A stretch of DNA of 64,000 nt, taken from JBGRQA01 sp041725895 (GTDB lineage: Bacteria > Bacteroidota > Bacteroidia > Bacteroidales > Marinifilaceae). This document shows, piece after piece, positions 36,578 through 46,618 of the stretch. The stretch lies in assembly GCA_041725895.1 (NCBI GenBank), contig JBGRQA010000005.1, positions 124,001 through 188,000 of the forward strand, written 5' to 3'. The notes beneath the pieces are model-generated. The model saw only the letters and a program-made list of their open reading frames with translations. It did no database searches and was not told where the DNA came from. The translations under genes and the position numbers were made by a program. Position 1 is the first letter of the stretch. Every line of letters starts with the position of its first letter.

Positions 36578-38455
36578 TTATCGCCCCATCAACACTAAAA
36601 GAACGTTAATATCGGAAGGATTGACCCCCGATATTCGAGAAGCCTGCCCTATCGTTTGGGGCTGTATCTTCTCCAGTTTTTGACGAGCCTCAGTTGACAA
36701 GGATTTGATAGTTGGGTAATCAAAACGCCCATTAATATTTATATTTTCCAAACGGGTCAACTTATCCGCGATTAATCTTTCCCGATCGATGTATCCGCTA
36801 TATTTAATTAAAACCTCAGCGGCCTCAATAATCTCTTCCTTACGATTGGATATTTTATCCACCTCCTCTTTCAACGGACGGATGTCTTCCAACAGATCAG
36901 AGATATGTACCTGGGGACGTAAAATCACATCCACCAATTTTACCCCCTGCTTCAAAGGTGAAGTACCCAAACGATCAAGAACCGGATTGATAAATTGAGG
37001 TTTAATACTAAATTCCCGACAGAATTTCACAAGATCATCCCGGTATTGAATCTTCTCCTTCAACAAATCGAGACGCTCCTGTGTTGCCAACCCAAGGTGG
37101 TAGGCCTTCTCGGTCAAACGAACATCGGCATCATCTTGCCGCAATAAAATACGGTATTCTGCACGAGAAGTAAACATTCGGTATGGTTCATCCACTCCTT
37201 TGGTCACCAAATCATCTATAAGTACGCCAATGTATGCTTCGTCCCTTTTCAGTACGAACTTGGGCATATCATTGAGGGCTTGATGTGCATTGATACCGGC
37301 AATCATCCCTTGTGCTCCAGCTTCCTCGTACCCGGTGGTTCCGTTAATCTGCCCTGCAAAATAAAGATTGGGAACCAACTTTGTTTCCAGAGTGTGATAC
37401 AACTGAGTAGGTGCAAAGTAATCGTACTCGATGGCATAACCCGGCCGATACATTTTAACATTCTCCAAGCCGGGTACTTTCCTTAAAGCTTTCAATTGAA
37501 CATCCCATGGAAGTGACGACGAAAATCCATTAATATAATACTCATTTGTATCCTCTCCTTCCGGTTCCAAAAACAACAAATGCTCCTTCTTTTCAGCAAA
37601 AGTAGTTAATTTGGATTCGATACTAGGGCAATATCTTGGTCCGGTACTTTGAATCGTCCCATTGTACATGGGTGAATCTTCAAAACCTTCCTCCAGCTGG
37701 GCATGAACCTCCGGGTTAGTATAAACAATATAACAGGGACGTTGTTTCAGTTTTCGTTCCACATGATTATTCAAATAGGAAAACTGATAGAAGCATTCCT
37801 CCCCATCCTGTTCTCGCATAACCGAAAAATCAATACTGCGAGCATCCAAACGCGCAGGAGTTCCCGTCTTCATTCGTCCCACTTCAAACCCGATGGAGCT
37901 CAACTGTTCACTTATACCCAGTGATGCTGGTTCGGCAGAACGCCCCCCTTCTTGTTGTTTGCGTCCAATATGCATCAATCCATTCAAAAAAGTTCCATTG
38001 GTAAGAATCACCTTTTTTGAACGAATTTCGATTCCCAAACTGGTTTTCACACCACAGGCTCTCCCCTCCTCAATCAAAACTTCGGTTACAGAATCCTGCC
38101 ACAAATCAAGATTATCGGTATTCTCCACAACTTTGCGCCATTCAGCAGAAAAAACCATACGGTCACACTGAGCACGGGGACTCCACATAGCTGGTCCTTT
38201 AGAGCGATTCAGCATTCTGAACTGAATGGAGGAACGATCGGTTACAATCCCGGTATAGCCTCCCAAAGCATCCAATTCCCGAACAATTTGGCCCTTAGCG
38301 ATCCCTCCCATGGCAGGATTACAGGACATTTGAGCAATTTTGTTCATATCCATTGTAATCAAAAGCGTAGAGGATCCCAGGTTGGCTGCAGCAGTTGCCG
38401 CTTCACAACCGGCATGACCGGCTCCCACAACAATTACATCGTATTCTGGCAACAT
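36578..38455 (-). CDS. mnmG: tRNA uridine-5-carboxymethylaminomethyl modification enzyme MnmG
   Basis: This 625-residue FAD protein works with MnmE to place the cmnm5 group on U34 of certain tRNAs. The FAD-binding G-x-G-x-x-G (V-G-A-G-H-A-G-C-E-A-A, about 11-21) and the downstream C-N-P-A-M-G-G-I-A-K-G (about 46-56) are present. So are G-T-F-L-N-G and the C-terminal helical domain. Length is typical. It is upstream of ade and downstream of ybeY on the same strand, with 149 bases between ybeY and mnmG. Confidence 0.97.
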   Translation of the reverse strand: MLPEYDVIVVGAGHAGCEAATAAANLGSSTLLITMDMNKIAQMSCNPAMGGIAKGQIVRELDALGGYTGIVTDRSSIQFRMLNRSKGPAMWSPRAQCDRMVFSAEWRKVVENTDNLDLWQDSVTEVLIEEGRACGVKTSLGIEIRSKKVILTNGTFLNGLMHIGRKQQEGGRSAEPASLGISEQLSSIGFEVGRMKTGTPARLDARSIDFSVMREQDGEECFYQFSYLNNHVERKLKQRPCYIVYTNPEVHAQLEEGFEDSPMYNGTIQSTGPRYCPSIESKLTTFAEKKEHLLFLEPEGEDTNEYYINGFSSSLPWDVQLKALRKVPGLENVKMYRPGYAIEYDYFAPTQLYHTLETKLVPNLYFAGQINGTTGYEEAGAQGMIAGINAHQALNDMPKFVLKRDEAYIGVLIDDLVTKGVDEPYRMFTSRAEYRILLRQDDADVRLTEKAYHLGLATQERLDLLKEKIQYRDDLVKFCREFSIKPQFINPVLDRLGTSPLKQGVKLVDVILRPQVHISDLLEDIRPLKEEVDKISNRKEEIIEAAEVLIKYSGYIDRERLIADKLTRLENININGRFDYPTIKSLSTEARQKLEKIQPQTIGQASRISGVNPSDINVLLVLMGR

Positions 38456-38604
38456 ATATTATAAGATTTTCAAATTCTAAATTCCTTTCCTGCAAATATA
38501 ATGCAAAAAATCAGATAACAAACTGTAAATCAACAATATAAAAACCCGGAAAAGTTTCTTATATTACTGATAACCAATCCAATAACTTAAAAAATTTCAC
38601 AAAT

Positions 38605-39030
38605 TTAATCAATCTCGGAAAGTAATGCTAATGATTCGTTCTCCTTTTGGGTCATTATTTCCTGATCTTCATCGGTTTTATCATCAATCCCTAAAAGGTG
38701 CAAAACTCCATGGATAATTACACGATGCAATTCTTCATCGAAGGATACCTTGTAGTAATCCGCATTGTCTCGAATCGTATCCAGGCTAATAAACAAATCC
38801 CCTGAAATCACCTGATCCTGAACGTAATCAAAAGTAATAATGTCTGTGTAGTAATCGTGATTCAAATATTCCCGATTGATTTTTAACAAGTAATCATCGG
38901 AACAAAAGATGTAGTTGATCTCTCCAGTTTCACAACCATTTAGAACAACAACGCGATTGATCCATCTGCGAATTCGCTCCTGATCAACCGCGGGCATTTC
39001 TATCTCCTCGGCATTAAAAAGTATTTCCAA
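38605..39030 (-). CDS. ybeY: Endoribonuclease YbeY (rRNA maturation factor)
   Basis: This 141-residue zinc-dependent endoribonuclease acts in 16S rRNA 3' processing and ribosome quality control. The family motif H-G-x-L-H-L-x-G-x-D-H is present as H-G-V-L-H-L-L-G-I-D-D (107-117), so the third zinc-binding His is Asp here. The start is TTG at 39030, which gives LEILFNAEE and fits the usual N-terminal strand. It follows the RsbW-like gene with a 1-base gap and is the last gene of the 47.6-38.6 kb envelope cluster. Confidence 0.93.
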   Translation of the reverse strand: MEILFNAEEIEMPAVDQERIRRWINRVVVLNGCETGEINYIFCSDDYLLKINREYLNHDYYTDIITFDYVQDQVISGDLFISLDTIRDNADYYKVSFDEELHRVIIHGVLHLLGIDDKTDEDQEIMTQKENESLALLSEID

Positions 39031-39031
39031 T

Positions 39032-39439
39032 CTATTCCAATTTAAATTTCATTTCCACTAAAGCACCATTCTCATTAAACTCAATCCCATCAGCAAGGTG
39101 ATTCATTAAAAAAATCCCTCGCCCGTGAGTTTTCTCAATATTCTCAGGCAAAGTAGGATCCGGTATGTTCTGGAAATCGAATCCGATTCCTTCATCCTCT
39201 ACAGCGAAATTGATATAATCCTCCTCTATATTGTATTCTATTCTGACCTTTTTTGAAGTATCCAATTTATTACCATGTAAAATGGCGTTATTCACTGCTT
39301 CAATTATGGCAACAGAAATTTTCCCATAAATTTCAGAACTCAGATTATGGGTTACGGAGATTTCATCTATTAGCTTTTCTACTCGGCTAATATTTTCTAA
39401 CTCGGATGGAAATTCTAACAATTTTTCACAATTAGTCAT
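39032..39439 (-). CDS. RsbW-like ATP-binding protein (GHKL)
   Basis: This is a 135-residue single-domain GHKL ATPase of the RsbW/SpoIIAB type. The N box is E-A-V-N-N-A-I-L-H-G-N (about 49-59), the G1 box D-E-G-I-G-F (about 82-87) and the G2 box H-G-R-G-I-F-L-M. Relatives act as anti-sigma factors or serine kinases. No STAS antagonist or sigma partner is close, so the role is open. The 5' end overlaps DUF4175 by 8 bases and ybeY follows after 1 base, so the three are probably translated together. Confidence 0.82.
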   Translation of the reverse strand: MTNCEKLLEFPSELENISRVEKLIDEISVTHNLSSEIYGKISVAIIEAVNNAILHGNKLDTSKKVRIEYNIEEDYINFAVEDEGIGFDFQNIPDPTLPENIEKTHGRGIFLMNHLADGIEFNENGALVEMKFKLE

Positions 39440-42400
39440 TATTCAACTTAATCATATAATCTAAATATAACTTATTGTAATAATCCAATAACTTAACATT
39501 AGATTGATAAAAATTATCGTTATAATTAATTCGTACTCTTTTATACTCAAATAACTCCTTAGGGTTACTTAATTTATAATTATTTCCTTCCCGACTCTCC
39601 CTTTTCTGCTCCATTCCTTTTTGTTTTTCAGCATTTTCAGCTTCCAATAATCGAGTAAGAATTCGGTTCTGTCTGAAAAGTGTATTCGAATTTATAGAAA
39701 AATTTGCAATTTCTCTTTCTGTCTGGTCAATCATTTTCATAACATCTTTTAAAATCATTTCGGTGCCATTAGAAACGCCCCCTTTTTGAAGCAATTCCTT
39801 CATCGACTTCCGAAACATTTCCTGATGTTTTAACATTTTGGACAATCTTTGGTTTCGTCCGCTTTTTCCTCCCCCTTTCTTCATCTCCTGAATCATTTTC
39901 TGTAATTGATCTTTAAGAGATTGCTGTTGCTGCTTCATACCACTCAGAGAAGGCATTGGAGGGCCTTTCCGGTCTCCCATTTGGTCCCCTGGCATAGCAT
40001 TGGCCATTTGATTCAGAAGATTCCTTAAAACTTCGGAAAGCAATACCGCCAGATCGTTGGTTTGGGTTAAAACCTCCTGTTGCTTCACCAGAGCACGATG
40101 CTTTTGCCTCTCCTGAAAAAAATCAAGAATTTCCTTCAAGTCAGATTCTATATCAAAAATATGGGGACCTAATGCCACTGCAATTTGAGGCGTTCGTGCA
40201 GAAAGCTGCAGCAGAGAATCCTGAAGTAATTTATATTTCTCCTGCTGAAAAGATTGTTGCTGGTTGATTTCCTGGTACCGGGGATCACGATAGTCAACAA
40301 CTTTCAACGCAGCTATCAAATCTTCCTGATCAAAGGAAAAATTTATCAGATTGGTCAACAAACGCATTAATGCATCAATATCCACTGATACTTGAGCGCT
40401 TACAGCTTTTTCCAGGGAAGAATTCAAACGAGAGGCAAGCTTTTTGATGTTTTGAGCCGTCTTTTTCATATTCCGTGAAGCTTTCTTCTCCTCCCTACTT
40501 TGCAACAATTCACGGGACTGATCCATCATTTTTTTGATCTCTCCGAAGTCCGGATTAAGATCATCCATTGAAAATGGTTGTTTCAGATCTTCGTTCCTCT
40601 CTATTAGCTTCTGGTAATCCTCCTGACTCTCTTTCAGTTGTTTTAGCTCCTCCTCCAAATTCTTTTTCTCATCACGATTTTTATCCATCACCGAATCGGA
40701 CAACTCCTTATGCCTTTCGGACAATTGTTCAAGTCGATTGGCTAATTTTTTAAACTGCCCCTCCATCTCATGACGTTTAAGCAGTTCCAGATTCCTGTCC
40801 ATTTGCCGGTTCAAATCACTAAAAGACAACTTTAGTTGCTCACTTAACTTATTCAGTTTTTCGGAATCAAAATCTTGTTGCAGCTGATTAAACTCCTCCA
40901 TCAATTGCTGCATTTCTTCGTCCATTACTTTCGAAAGCAAATCCTCAATCTGCTTTTGCTTGTCCAGGAGAAGAGAATCCCTACTTCCAAAGGAATTTTC
41001 CAATTGATTTCGCTCCTGATTTTCCTTTCGAATTTCATTCAGTAAATCTTCCAGTTGATTACGCTTTTCCTGAATCTCTTGGAACATTTGTTGTCGTTGC
41101 CATTCATCTCCCGGATTTTGTATTTGATTCTCTTGAAGTCTCAAAATATCTTTCTGTATAGATCGGCTCAACTCAACACTCTTCTCCATTTTTACATTTA
41201 AACTATCTTGAATGGTCTCCTCCAGATCGTAAAGTTGTTTGGCCGAAAAGCGAAGAAAATTGAGGCTTTGAGTTTTAGAACTTTTAGGACCATGGATACC
41301 ATCATTATCCTTCACCTCAAAATAGTAGTGAACTGTTGTGCCCTCCTTTATATCCAAACTGGCAAAGTCAAAAGCAAAATAGAATTCCTGTCCCTGCATA
41401 TTTTTCCTGAATGGTATGGGTATGCTCTGCTCCTTACCGTGGTCTATGGAATACTTAAACCTCAAATCGCTGAAACCATAATCATCAGTAATTATACCTT
41501 TGTAATAGAAAGCAGTTGGTCGCAAACTATCAGGCATTGTAACAATTTTTATCTCCGGATATTGATCGCGAATTACATTCAGGTGATACTTTACCAATTT
41601 ATATCTATTGAAACGGGAATTACTGATCAAAATCTGATAGTTCGAAGAATTCTGCACCACATAGCGTACATCAAAAACACCCAATTTGTTGTCAGCCTGG
41701 ATTAATGTATCCGGTTGCTCAAAGCAGATGGCCAAACTATCTAATTCCTGAGCCTTAAAATACCATGTTAAATCAGATCCCAGAGGAATGGATAAATCAC
41801 CCAAATTTCTTTCCAAAAGTGGTTTCTGTCCAGTATATGCCGGGGGCTTAATCTTTACGGTGAACTCGTTAATAGAGGGTAAATTGATAACGGTTATTGT
41901 CTGTGTTTTAGATCGGAACTTTCCGGTTTGAAAATAGAAGTCAACAGAATTATTCAAACTCCGAAAGGTATAGGTAAAGTGATTGCCCTGGGAGCTATTC
42001 ATCAGGAAGCGGGTATCCCCATAGCAACAATAAACTTCATCGGGGATATAATCTCCCATTAGTTCCATATTTAAAACGAAATCACCTCCTTTTTCCACCT
42101 CCAGCGAATCGTTTTGCAATTGAAAAACAAAGGGGACTGGTACATCAAACTTCTTTCTGTAATGAATCAATCTTTCTCCACTGCTGGTAAAAATACCAGG
42201 TTTAAGAAAGAAAATCAGAACCAATAGCAAGAGAGGAGGAATTAGGTATTTCAAATATTTTCGATTATCTCGAAAATTTATTGCATTCTGAAACGGCAAA
42301 AGCTGAATCTTATCAACACGTTGATTAATACTGGCTATTATAAGATCTGCTGTTTCATTGGAAAGCCGGGCTTTTTCCCCTAGCTCCAATGTATTAAGTA

Positions 42401-42725
42401 GTTGATCATTTAAATGAGGAAAATGATTCGAAATAATTTCTGCAGCCTGTTTATGAGAGATAGTAGAAGTAAGCCGAAACAGTTTCAACAAAGGGATCAA
42501 CATCAAGAAAATAATCACACCTAAGAATAAACCTGCGCCCAGAAAAAACAGTACAGTACGTATCGAAACGGAGAAGTAGATTTTATACTCAGTAAAGGTA
42601 ACCAGCAAAAAATAGGAGATAAGAATAGCAGCACCCAATAAAAATCCTTTGATTATTTGATTTTTATAGTACCTCCGGATAAAACGATCCAGTTTTTGTA
42701 AGAGTATATCGTAACGACTTTCCAT
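39432..42725 (-). CDS. DUF4175-like membrane protein with long coiled coil
   Basis: This 1097-residue protein is known only as a conserved family, mostly in Bacteroidota and proteobacteria. Three hydrophobic helices (about 22-45, 52-80, 155-175) are followed by a beta-rich domain (about 190-480). A long Glu/Lys/Gln-rich coiled coil (about 500-900) comes next, then a charged C-terminus. The gene lies in a co-directional run with an EnvC-like and a LolB-like gene, so an envelope role is plausible. I cannot name a function. Confidence 0.75.
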   Translation of the reverse strand: MESRYDILLQKLDRFIRRYYKNQIIKGFLLGAAILISYFLLVTFTEYKIYFSVSIRTVLFFLGAGLFLGVIIFLMLIPLLKLFRLTSTISHKQAAEIISNHFPHLNDQLLNTLELGEKARLSNETADLIIASINQRVDKIQLLPFQNAINFRDNRKYLKYLIPPLLLLVLIFFLKPGIFTSSGERLIHYRKKFDVPVPFVFQLQNDSLEVEKGGDFVLNMELMGDYIPDEVYCCYGDTRFLMNSSQGNHFTYTFRSLNNSVDFYFQTGKFRSKTQTITVINLPSINEFTVKIKPPAYTGQKPLLERNLGDLSIPLGSDLTWYFKAQELDSLAICFEQPDTLIQADNKLGVFDVRYVVQNSSNYQILISNSRFNRYKLVKYHLNVIRDQYPEIKIVTMPDSLRPTAFYYKGIITDDYGFSDLRFKYSIDHGKEQSIPIPFRKNMQGQEFYFAFDFASLDIKEGTTVHYYFEVKDNDGIHGPKSSKTQSLNFLRFSAKQLYDLEETIQDSLNVKMEKSVELSRSIQKDILRLQENQIQNPGDEWQRQQMFQEIQEKRNQLEDLLNEIRKENQERNQLENSFGSRDSLLLDKQKQIEDLLSKVMDEEMQQLMEEFNQLQQDFDSEKLNKLSEQLKLSFSDLNRQMDRNLELLKRHEMEGQFKKLANRLEQLSERHKELSDSVMDKNRDEKKNLEEELKQLKESQEDYQKLIERNEDLKQPFSMDDLNPDFGEIKKMMDQSRELLQSREEKKASRNMKKTAQNIKKLASRLNSSLEKAVSAQVSVDIDALMRLLTNLINFSFDQEDLIAALKVVDYRDPRYQEINQQQSFQQEKYKLLQDSLLQLSARTPQIAVALGPHIFDIESDLKEILDFFQERQKHRALVKQQEVLTQTNDLAVLLSEVLRNLLNQMANAMPGDQMGDRKGPPMPSLSGMKQQQQSLKDQLQKMIQEMKKGGGKSGRNQRLSKMLKHQEMFRKSMKELLQKGGVSNGTEMILKDVMKMIDQTEREIANFSINSNTLFRQNRILTRLLEAENAEKQKGMEQKRESREGNNYKLSNPKELFEYKRVRINYNDNFYQSNVKLLDYYNKLYLDYMIKLNND

Positions 42726-42747
42726 ACCAAAAGGATACGTACTACCA

Positions 42748-43974
42748 TTAATTATGAGTTAACCATTTTGCCGGATTCAGTTTCGTACTCCCCTTCCACA
42801 ATTGGAATTTTAATACAGTTTCTCCTTTACTATTGTTGGTATAAACAGTTCCAATTTTTTGCTTTGCAGCAACCTGCTCTCCCTTTTTTATTGTAACTGC
42901 TGTAAGATTAGAATATACTGAAAAAAACTCACCATGCCGAATAATAACTACCGTATTTAAACCGGGCATAGGAAGGATATGAGTTACAGTTCCCTGAAAA
43001 ACAGAAAGACAAGCCGAATGTGGTTCCGTTGTAATATTTATTCCATCATTTCGAACCTTAACATGCTTCAATATAGGATGGGGATGCTCTCCAAAATATT
43101 CTGAAATAAAACCCGTTCGTGTGGGCCAGGGCAAGGTCCCCTTGTTTTTTCCAAAACTGTCAGAAACTAATTTCTCCTCCGGAGTAAGCGAAAATTTGCC
43201 GGAGCCAGCCTTCTTTTTGGCCGCCAATTCGGCTTCACGTTTAATAATTTTCTGGATAGATTTTTGAAGCCGTTTCGCCACTTTTTGCTGGTTAGCCAAC
43301 TCTTTGCGTAACTTTCGCTCTTTTTTCTGCAATTGAGTAATAACCTTTGTATGTTGGTTCTTCTCCTGGCTCAGCTGAAGAGTTTCCTCTGTTTTTTGAG
43401 ACAGCAGGTCTTTCTTCTCCTGCCTGCTATTATTAAGAAGTTTCAACTTACCATTCAGGGAATCCCTGGTCGCTATAATCTCCTTACCTTGAAGGGTGGT
43501 AAAATTAGAGTACTGCTGAAGATATTTTAGTCTGCGGTAAGCTTGGTTAAAATCTTTTGAGGAGAAAATAAACATTAATTTCTCGTACGAATTGCGATGC
43601 TTGTTCGCATAGTATATGCATTTGGCATAGTGCTTTTTTAATTTGGCCAAATAAGCTTCATGACTCGAAATCTCCTTTCTTGTATTTAAAATTCGGGAGT
43701 CAACTGCTGCAATTTCACGTTCGATTGAATTAATAAGACCTTCCCGTGATTTTATTTTTTGCTTCAGAAGAATTAAGCGACTAAGATTAAATTCGTGGTT
43801 TTTAAGAGTGTTTTTAAGAAGACTGTTGGTGTAAGCAATATCTTTTTCATTTTGTGCTTTTTGTTTCCGTAAAGCAGATAAATTGGTTTGAGCACTCCCA
43901 ATGAAACCACTAATAAAGAGCAAATAAAAGGCAAACGAAAACGCTATCAAAAATCTTCTTCCAAATCCTGGCAT
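42748..43974 (-). CDS. EnvC-like murein hydrolase activator (degenerate M23)
   Basis: This 408-residue exported protein has a signal peptide (about 1-28), a long coiled coil (about 30-265) and a C-terminal LytM/M23 domain (about 280-408). The zinc ligands of active M23 peptidases are missing: the H-x3-D site reads R-N-D-G-I-N and the H-x-H site reads L-K-F. That is the state of EnvC, which activates amidases during septum splitting and does not cut peptidoglycan itself. It sits between DUF4292 and DUF4175 genes in one operon. The amidase partner is not in the window. Confidence 0.9.
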   Translation of the reverse strand: MPGFGRRFLIAFSFAFYLLFISGFIGSAQTNLSALRKQKAQNEKDIAYTNSLLKNTLKNHEFNLSRLILLKQKIKSREGLINSIEREIAAVDSRILNTRKEISSHEAYLAKLKKHYAKCIYYANKHRNSYEKLMFIFSSKDFNQAYRRLKYLQQYSNFTTLQGKEIIATRDSLNGKLKLLNNSRQEKKDLLSQKTEETLQLSQEKNQHTKVITQLQKKERKLRKELANQQKVAKRLQKSIQKIIKREAELAAKKKAGSGKFSLTPEEKLVSDSFGKNKGTLPWPTRTGFISEYFGEHPHPILKHVKVRNDGINITTEPHSACLSVFQGTVTHILPMPGLNTVVIIRHGEFFSVYSNLTAVTIKKGEQVAAKQKIGTVYTNNSKGETVLKFQLWKGSTKLNPAKWLTHN

Positions 43975-43980
43975 ATTACA

Positions 43981-44838
43981 CTAATCAATCTTTTTAAACT
44001 TACTAGATATTCTAAAAGAGTATTTTAACTTTTGATCGTAAATGATCTTGTTAAATTTAATTTTACAAGATAGTAAATGTTTCGCATCCCGAACATCAAA
44101 TTGAAGTTGTTGAGGGAATTTCTGCTCATCAAAATCTTTAAAATCAGAATATTTAATGAGAAGACTTCTCGGCTCATCAAATTGTCGAACGAATACATCG
44201 GTTATTCTGTATATCGAAGGATCAATTTCGAAGCGTTGATAGTTAATATGATTGAGTTTCTTCGTTTTATCCTTTTTAATTTTCCGGTTTATTTTGGAAG
44301 CACGTGAAGAGATAAAAACATATTTATTATCCACAACCTTTCCCTTGAAATTCCTGATAAAGGAACGATTATCCTCTTTACAATATTCAAATACAGAGTT
44401 CGTTAAAACACTTTGAATGGTCTCAAAATCAAGATCAATTTTTAAGGCTTCATTAAGATACTCAAAATCCCCTACAAAATACTCCTTCTTCAACCGATTG
44501 ATAAATTTTACCGAATCAGGCGTGATCAGTACTCTGGCAACCTCACCAACGATAGGAGCACTCATCTGTATCCAGATGATACTGTCCTTTTGGATTTTCA
44601 TGGATCCTTTAAAACTCTTCTTCAGGCCATCAATGGAATAGTTTGCACTAAATCTCTTTACATAGAGCGTGTTGTAATCCAAACTATTGTCCACCAAACG
44701 ATGGTACAATTTATTATCACTAATAGGTTTAGCAAGGGTAGTTCCTAATTCATAACCGGGCTTACAAGAGAATTGAAGAAGGGCGATAAAAATAATCGCC
44801 CCACTTATCATTATTTTTCGAAAGTGTTTACTTATCAT
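43981..44838 (-). CDS. DUF4292 lipoprotein (LolB-like fold suspected)
   Basis: This 285-residue exported protein has a lipobox (L-L-Q-F-S-C, Cys about 25), so it is probably a lipoprotein. The central beta-rich part, with K-S-F-K-G-S-M-x-I-x-K-D-S-I-I-W-I and A-R-V-L-I-T-P-D-S-V-K-F, matches DUF4292. That family is related in fold to LolA/LolB lipoprotein carriers, to my knowledge. It overlaps the TPR gene by 11 bases and the EnvC-like gene follows 6 bases later. A carrier role is inference. Confidence 0.8.
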   Translation of the reverse strand: MISKHFRKIMISGAIIFIALLQFSCKPGYELGTTLAKPISDNKLYHRLVDNSLDYNTLYVKRFSANYSIDGLKKSFKGSMKIQKDSIIWIQMSAPIVGEVARVLITPDSVKFINRLKKEYFVGDFEYLNEALKIDLDFETIQSVLTNSVFEYCKEDNRSFIRNFKGKVVDNKYVFISSRASKINRKIKKDKTKKLNHINYQRFEIDPSIYRITDVFVRQFDEPRSLLIKYSDFKDFDEQKFPQQLQFDVRDAKHLLSCKIKFNKIIYDQKLKYSFRISSKFKKID

Positions 44839-46612
44839 TTTTCTTATCTACTTCAGGAATAGTCCCGGTTTTTACTTTTTCAGCTAAGGATTGTGAATCG
44901 CTTCCCATTCCTTCCGCTTTTTTCCATTCTTCCAAAGCTTTGTCCTTTTCACCTAACTGGAACAGAATATCTCCATAATGCTCAACAATAACAGCAGACT
45001 CCCGTCCTCCATTGCTGAGAGCTCTTTCCATTATTCTTTTTGCTTCAGAAAAACGTCCGCGTTGATACAAAACCCAGGCATGAGTATCCAGGTAAGTAGA
45101 ATTGGTTCCTTCCATCTCAACGCAACGAGAACTCATTTCTTCTGCTTTCTTTAAATTCTCTCCGTGCAAGGAAAGATAGTAACTGTAATTGTTCAGTACC
45201 ATTACATTGTCGGGATCAAAAAGCAAAACCTCCTCAAAGGCTTCGTAGGCTTTTTCTGAATCACCCATTTGAAAATAGGCTTCCCCTAAATAGGACAGGA
45301 ATTGAACTCTCATTGGAATATTGTCTCCAATGTAATCAATGCCAGCCTTTAGACTATGTGCTGCTTCTTTGTATTTTTTCAACTGTAGGGCAGCTACACC
45401 ATTAAACATGTACAAAAGAGGCTGTCCGGGAAAATATTTCAAGGCTTCGTTGCTTTCGGTATACATTTTTTCAAAATCAAGCAACTCATTCTCTATAAGT
45501 AATAGTTCCTCCCAAACCACATAGTTCCCCTTTTCCTGCTCAAGTACTTTCCACAAATGCTTTCGTGCTCCTTCATTATCCTTCGATTTTCGCAGAAAAT
45601 CAGCATACAAAGCATGTACTCGAGCATTCTGATCATGCATTTCAACCAAAATATCCAATAAACTTTTTATCTGGTCATCGGTTAGTGTAGCTTTGCCAGA
45701 TTGCATAAGCGAAGAAATCAGGTATTGAATTTTTTGATCAACCTCTACACCTGAATTTTTAAAAGCTATTTGAATCTCTTCGTAAAAAAGATCCATGTCC
45801 CCTTTTTTGTAGTAGTATTGAGACAAATAAAAATGAACCAAGCCGTTTTGAGGATCCAATTTTAAAATCTTCTCATACAATTTAAAGGCTTTATCGTCCT
45901 GGCCATCCTCAAGATACAAATCCGCCAACAAACCATATAATTCGGCCTTACGGGGAAACTCCCGAATTAGTTTTTGCAGTTCATTGTAGGCTAACTTCCG
46001 TTTGCCCATGGCGATGTACAGTCCCTCCTTTTCGAGAGAAACAGCTTCAGTAATACCGATTTTCTTTTCTAAACGGTTGTATACTTCAATTGCTTCCTCT
46101 CTTTTCTCGATGGAAGCATAGAGTGCAGCCTGGAAATAATAAAAATCGTTACGATCAGGGAAGTATTCAATCAATTGGTCGTACACATCACAAGCATGAT
46201 CAATCATCCCCTTCTTCTGATAGATTTTGGCGAGTTGTATTTGGTACCATAGATTTTTGGGCTGAAGAGCTACAGCATTTCTGGCAAGCTCCAAAGCGCT
46301 GTTGAAATTCTCCTGGGCCATATAGATATTGGCCAGCTCATATCGAACAACAGCACTGTTAGGATCTATTTTCAAGCAAGTTGCATACCAGGAAATTGCC
46401 TTCTTAATATCTCCCAATATCCTTGTTTTCTCAGCCTCTGCAAAAGCATAATCAAATTCGAGCTGTTGCTGCTCGGTAAGCTTAATTTGCTTACGATCTT
46501 TCTGCTCCTTCTTCTGAGGTGCTATTCCCAATTCTGCCTTACAGTCAGGCTGACCAATCAACAAACCGGCCCCGAGTAATGCAACCCAACAAATATTATT
46601 TCCAAGCTTCAT
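44828..46612 (-). CDS. Exported TPR-repeat protein
   Basis: This 594-residue protein has a signal peptide and then about twelve TPR units spread over residues 50-590, with the usual A-x-x-x-Y-x-x-A-L / P-x-x-x-x-x-x-x-x-L-A spacing. It would form a superhelical scaffold in the periplasm or outer membrane. It stops within the DUF4292 gene and is preceded by the nucleotidyltransferase gene with a short gap. I prefer ATG 46612 to a TTG three bases upstream. The partner is unknown. Confidence 0.8.
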   Translation of the reverse strand: MKLGNNICWVALLGAGLLIGQPDCKAELGIAPQKKEQKDRKQIKLTEQQQLEFDYAFAEAEKTRILGDIKKAISWYATCLKIDPNSAVVRYELANIYMAQENFNSALELARNAVALQPKNLWYQIQLAKIYQKKGMIDHACDVYDQLIEYFPDRNDFYYFQAALYASIEKREEAIEVYNRLEKKIGITEAVSLEKEGLYIAMGKRKLAYNELQKLIREFPRKAELYGLLADLYLEDGQDDKAFKLYEKILKLDPQNGLVHFYLSQYYYKKGDMDLFYEEIQIAFKNSGVEVDQKIQYLISSLMQSGKATLTDDQIKSLLDILVEMHDQNARVHALYADFLRKSKDNEGARKHLWKVLEQEKGNYVVWEELLLIENELLDFEKMYTESNEALKYFPGQPLLYMFNGVAALQLKKYKEAAHSLKAGIDYIGDNIPMRVQFLSYLGEAYFQMGDSEKAYEAFEEVLLFDPDNVMVLNNYSYYLSLHGENLKKAEEMSSRCVEMEGTNSTYLDTHAWVLYQRGRFSEAKRIMERALSNGGRESAVIVEHYGDILFQLGEKDKALEEWKKAEGMGSDSQSLAEKVKTGTIPEVDKKNDK

Positions 46613-46618
46613 CAACTA

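Noticed and set aside
44290..44310. CACGTGAA core inside the DUF4292 gene as a parS site
   Set aside because: The left arm does not match and the site lies in coding sequence with no dyad.
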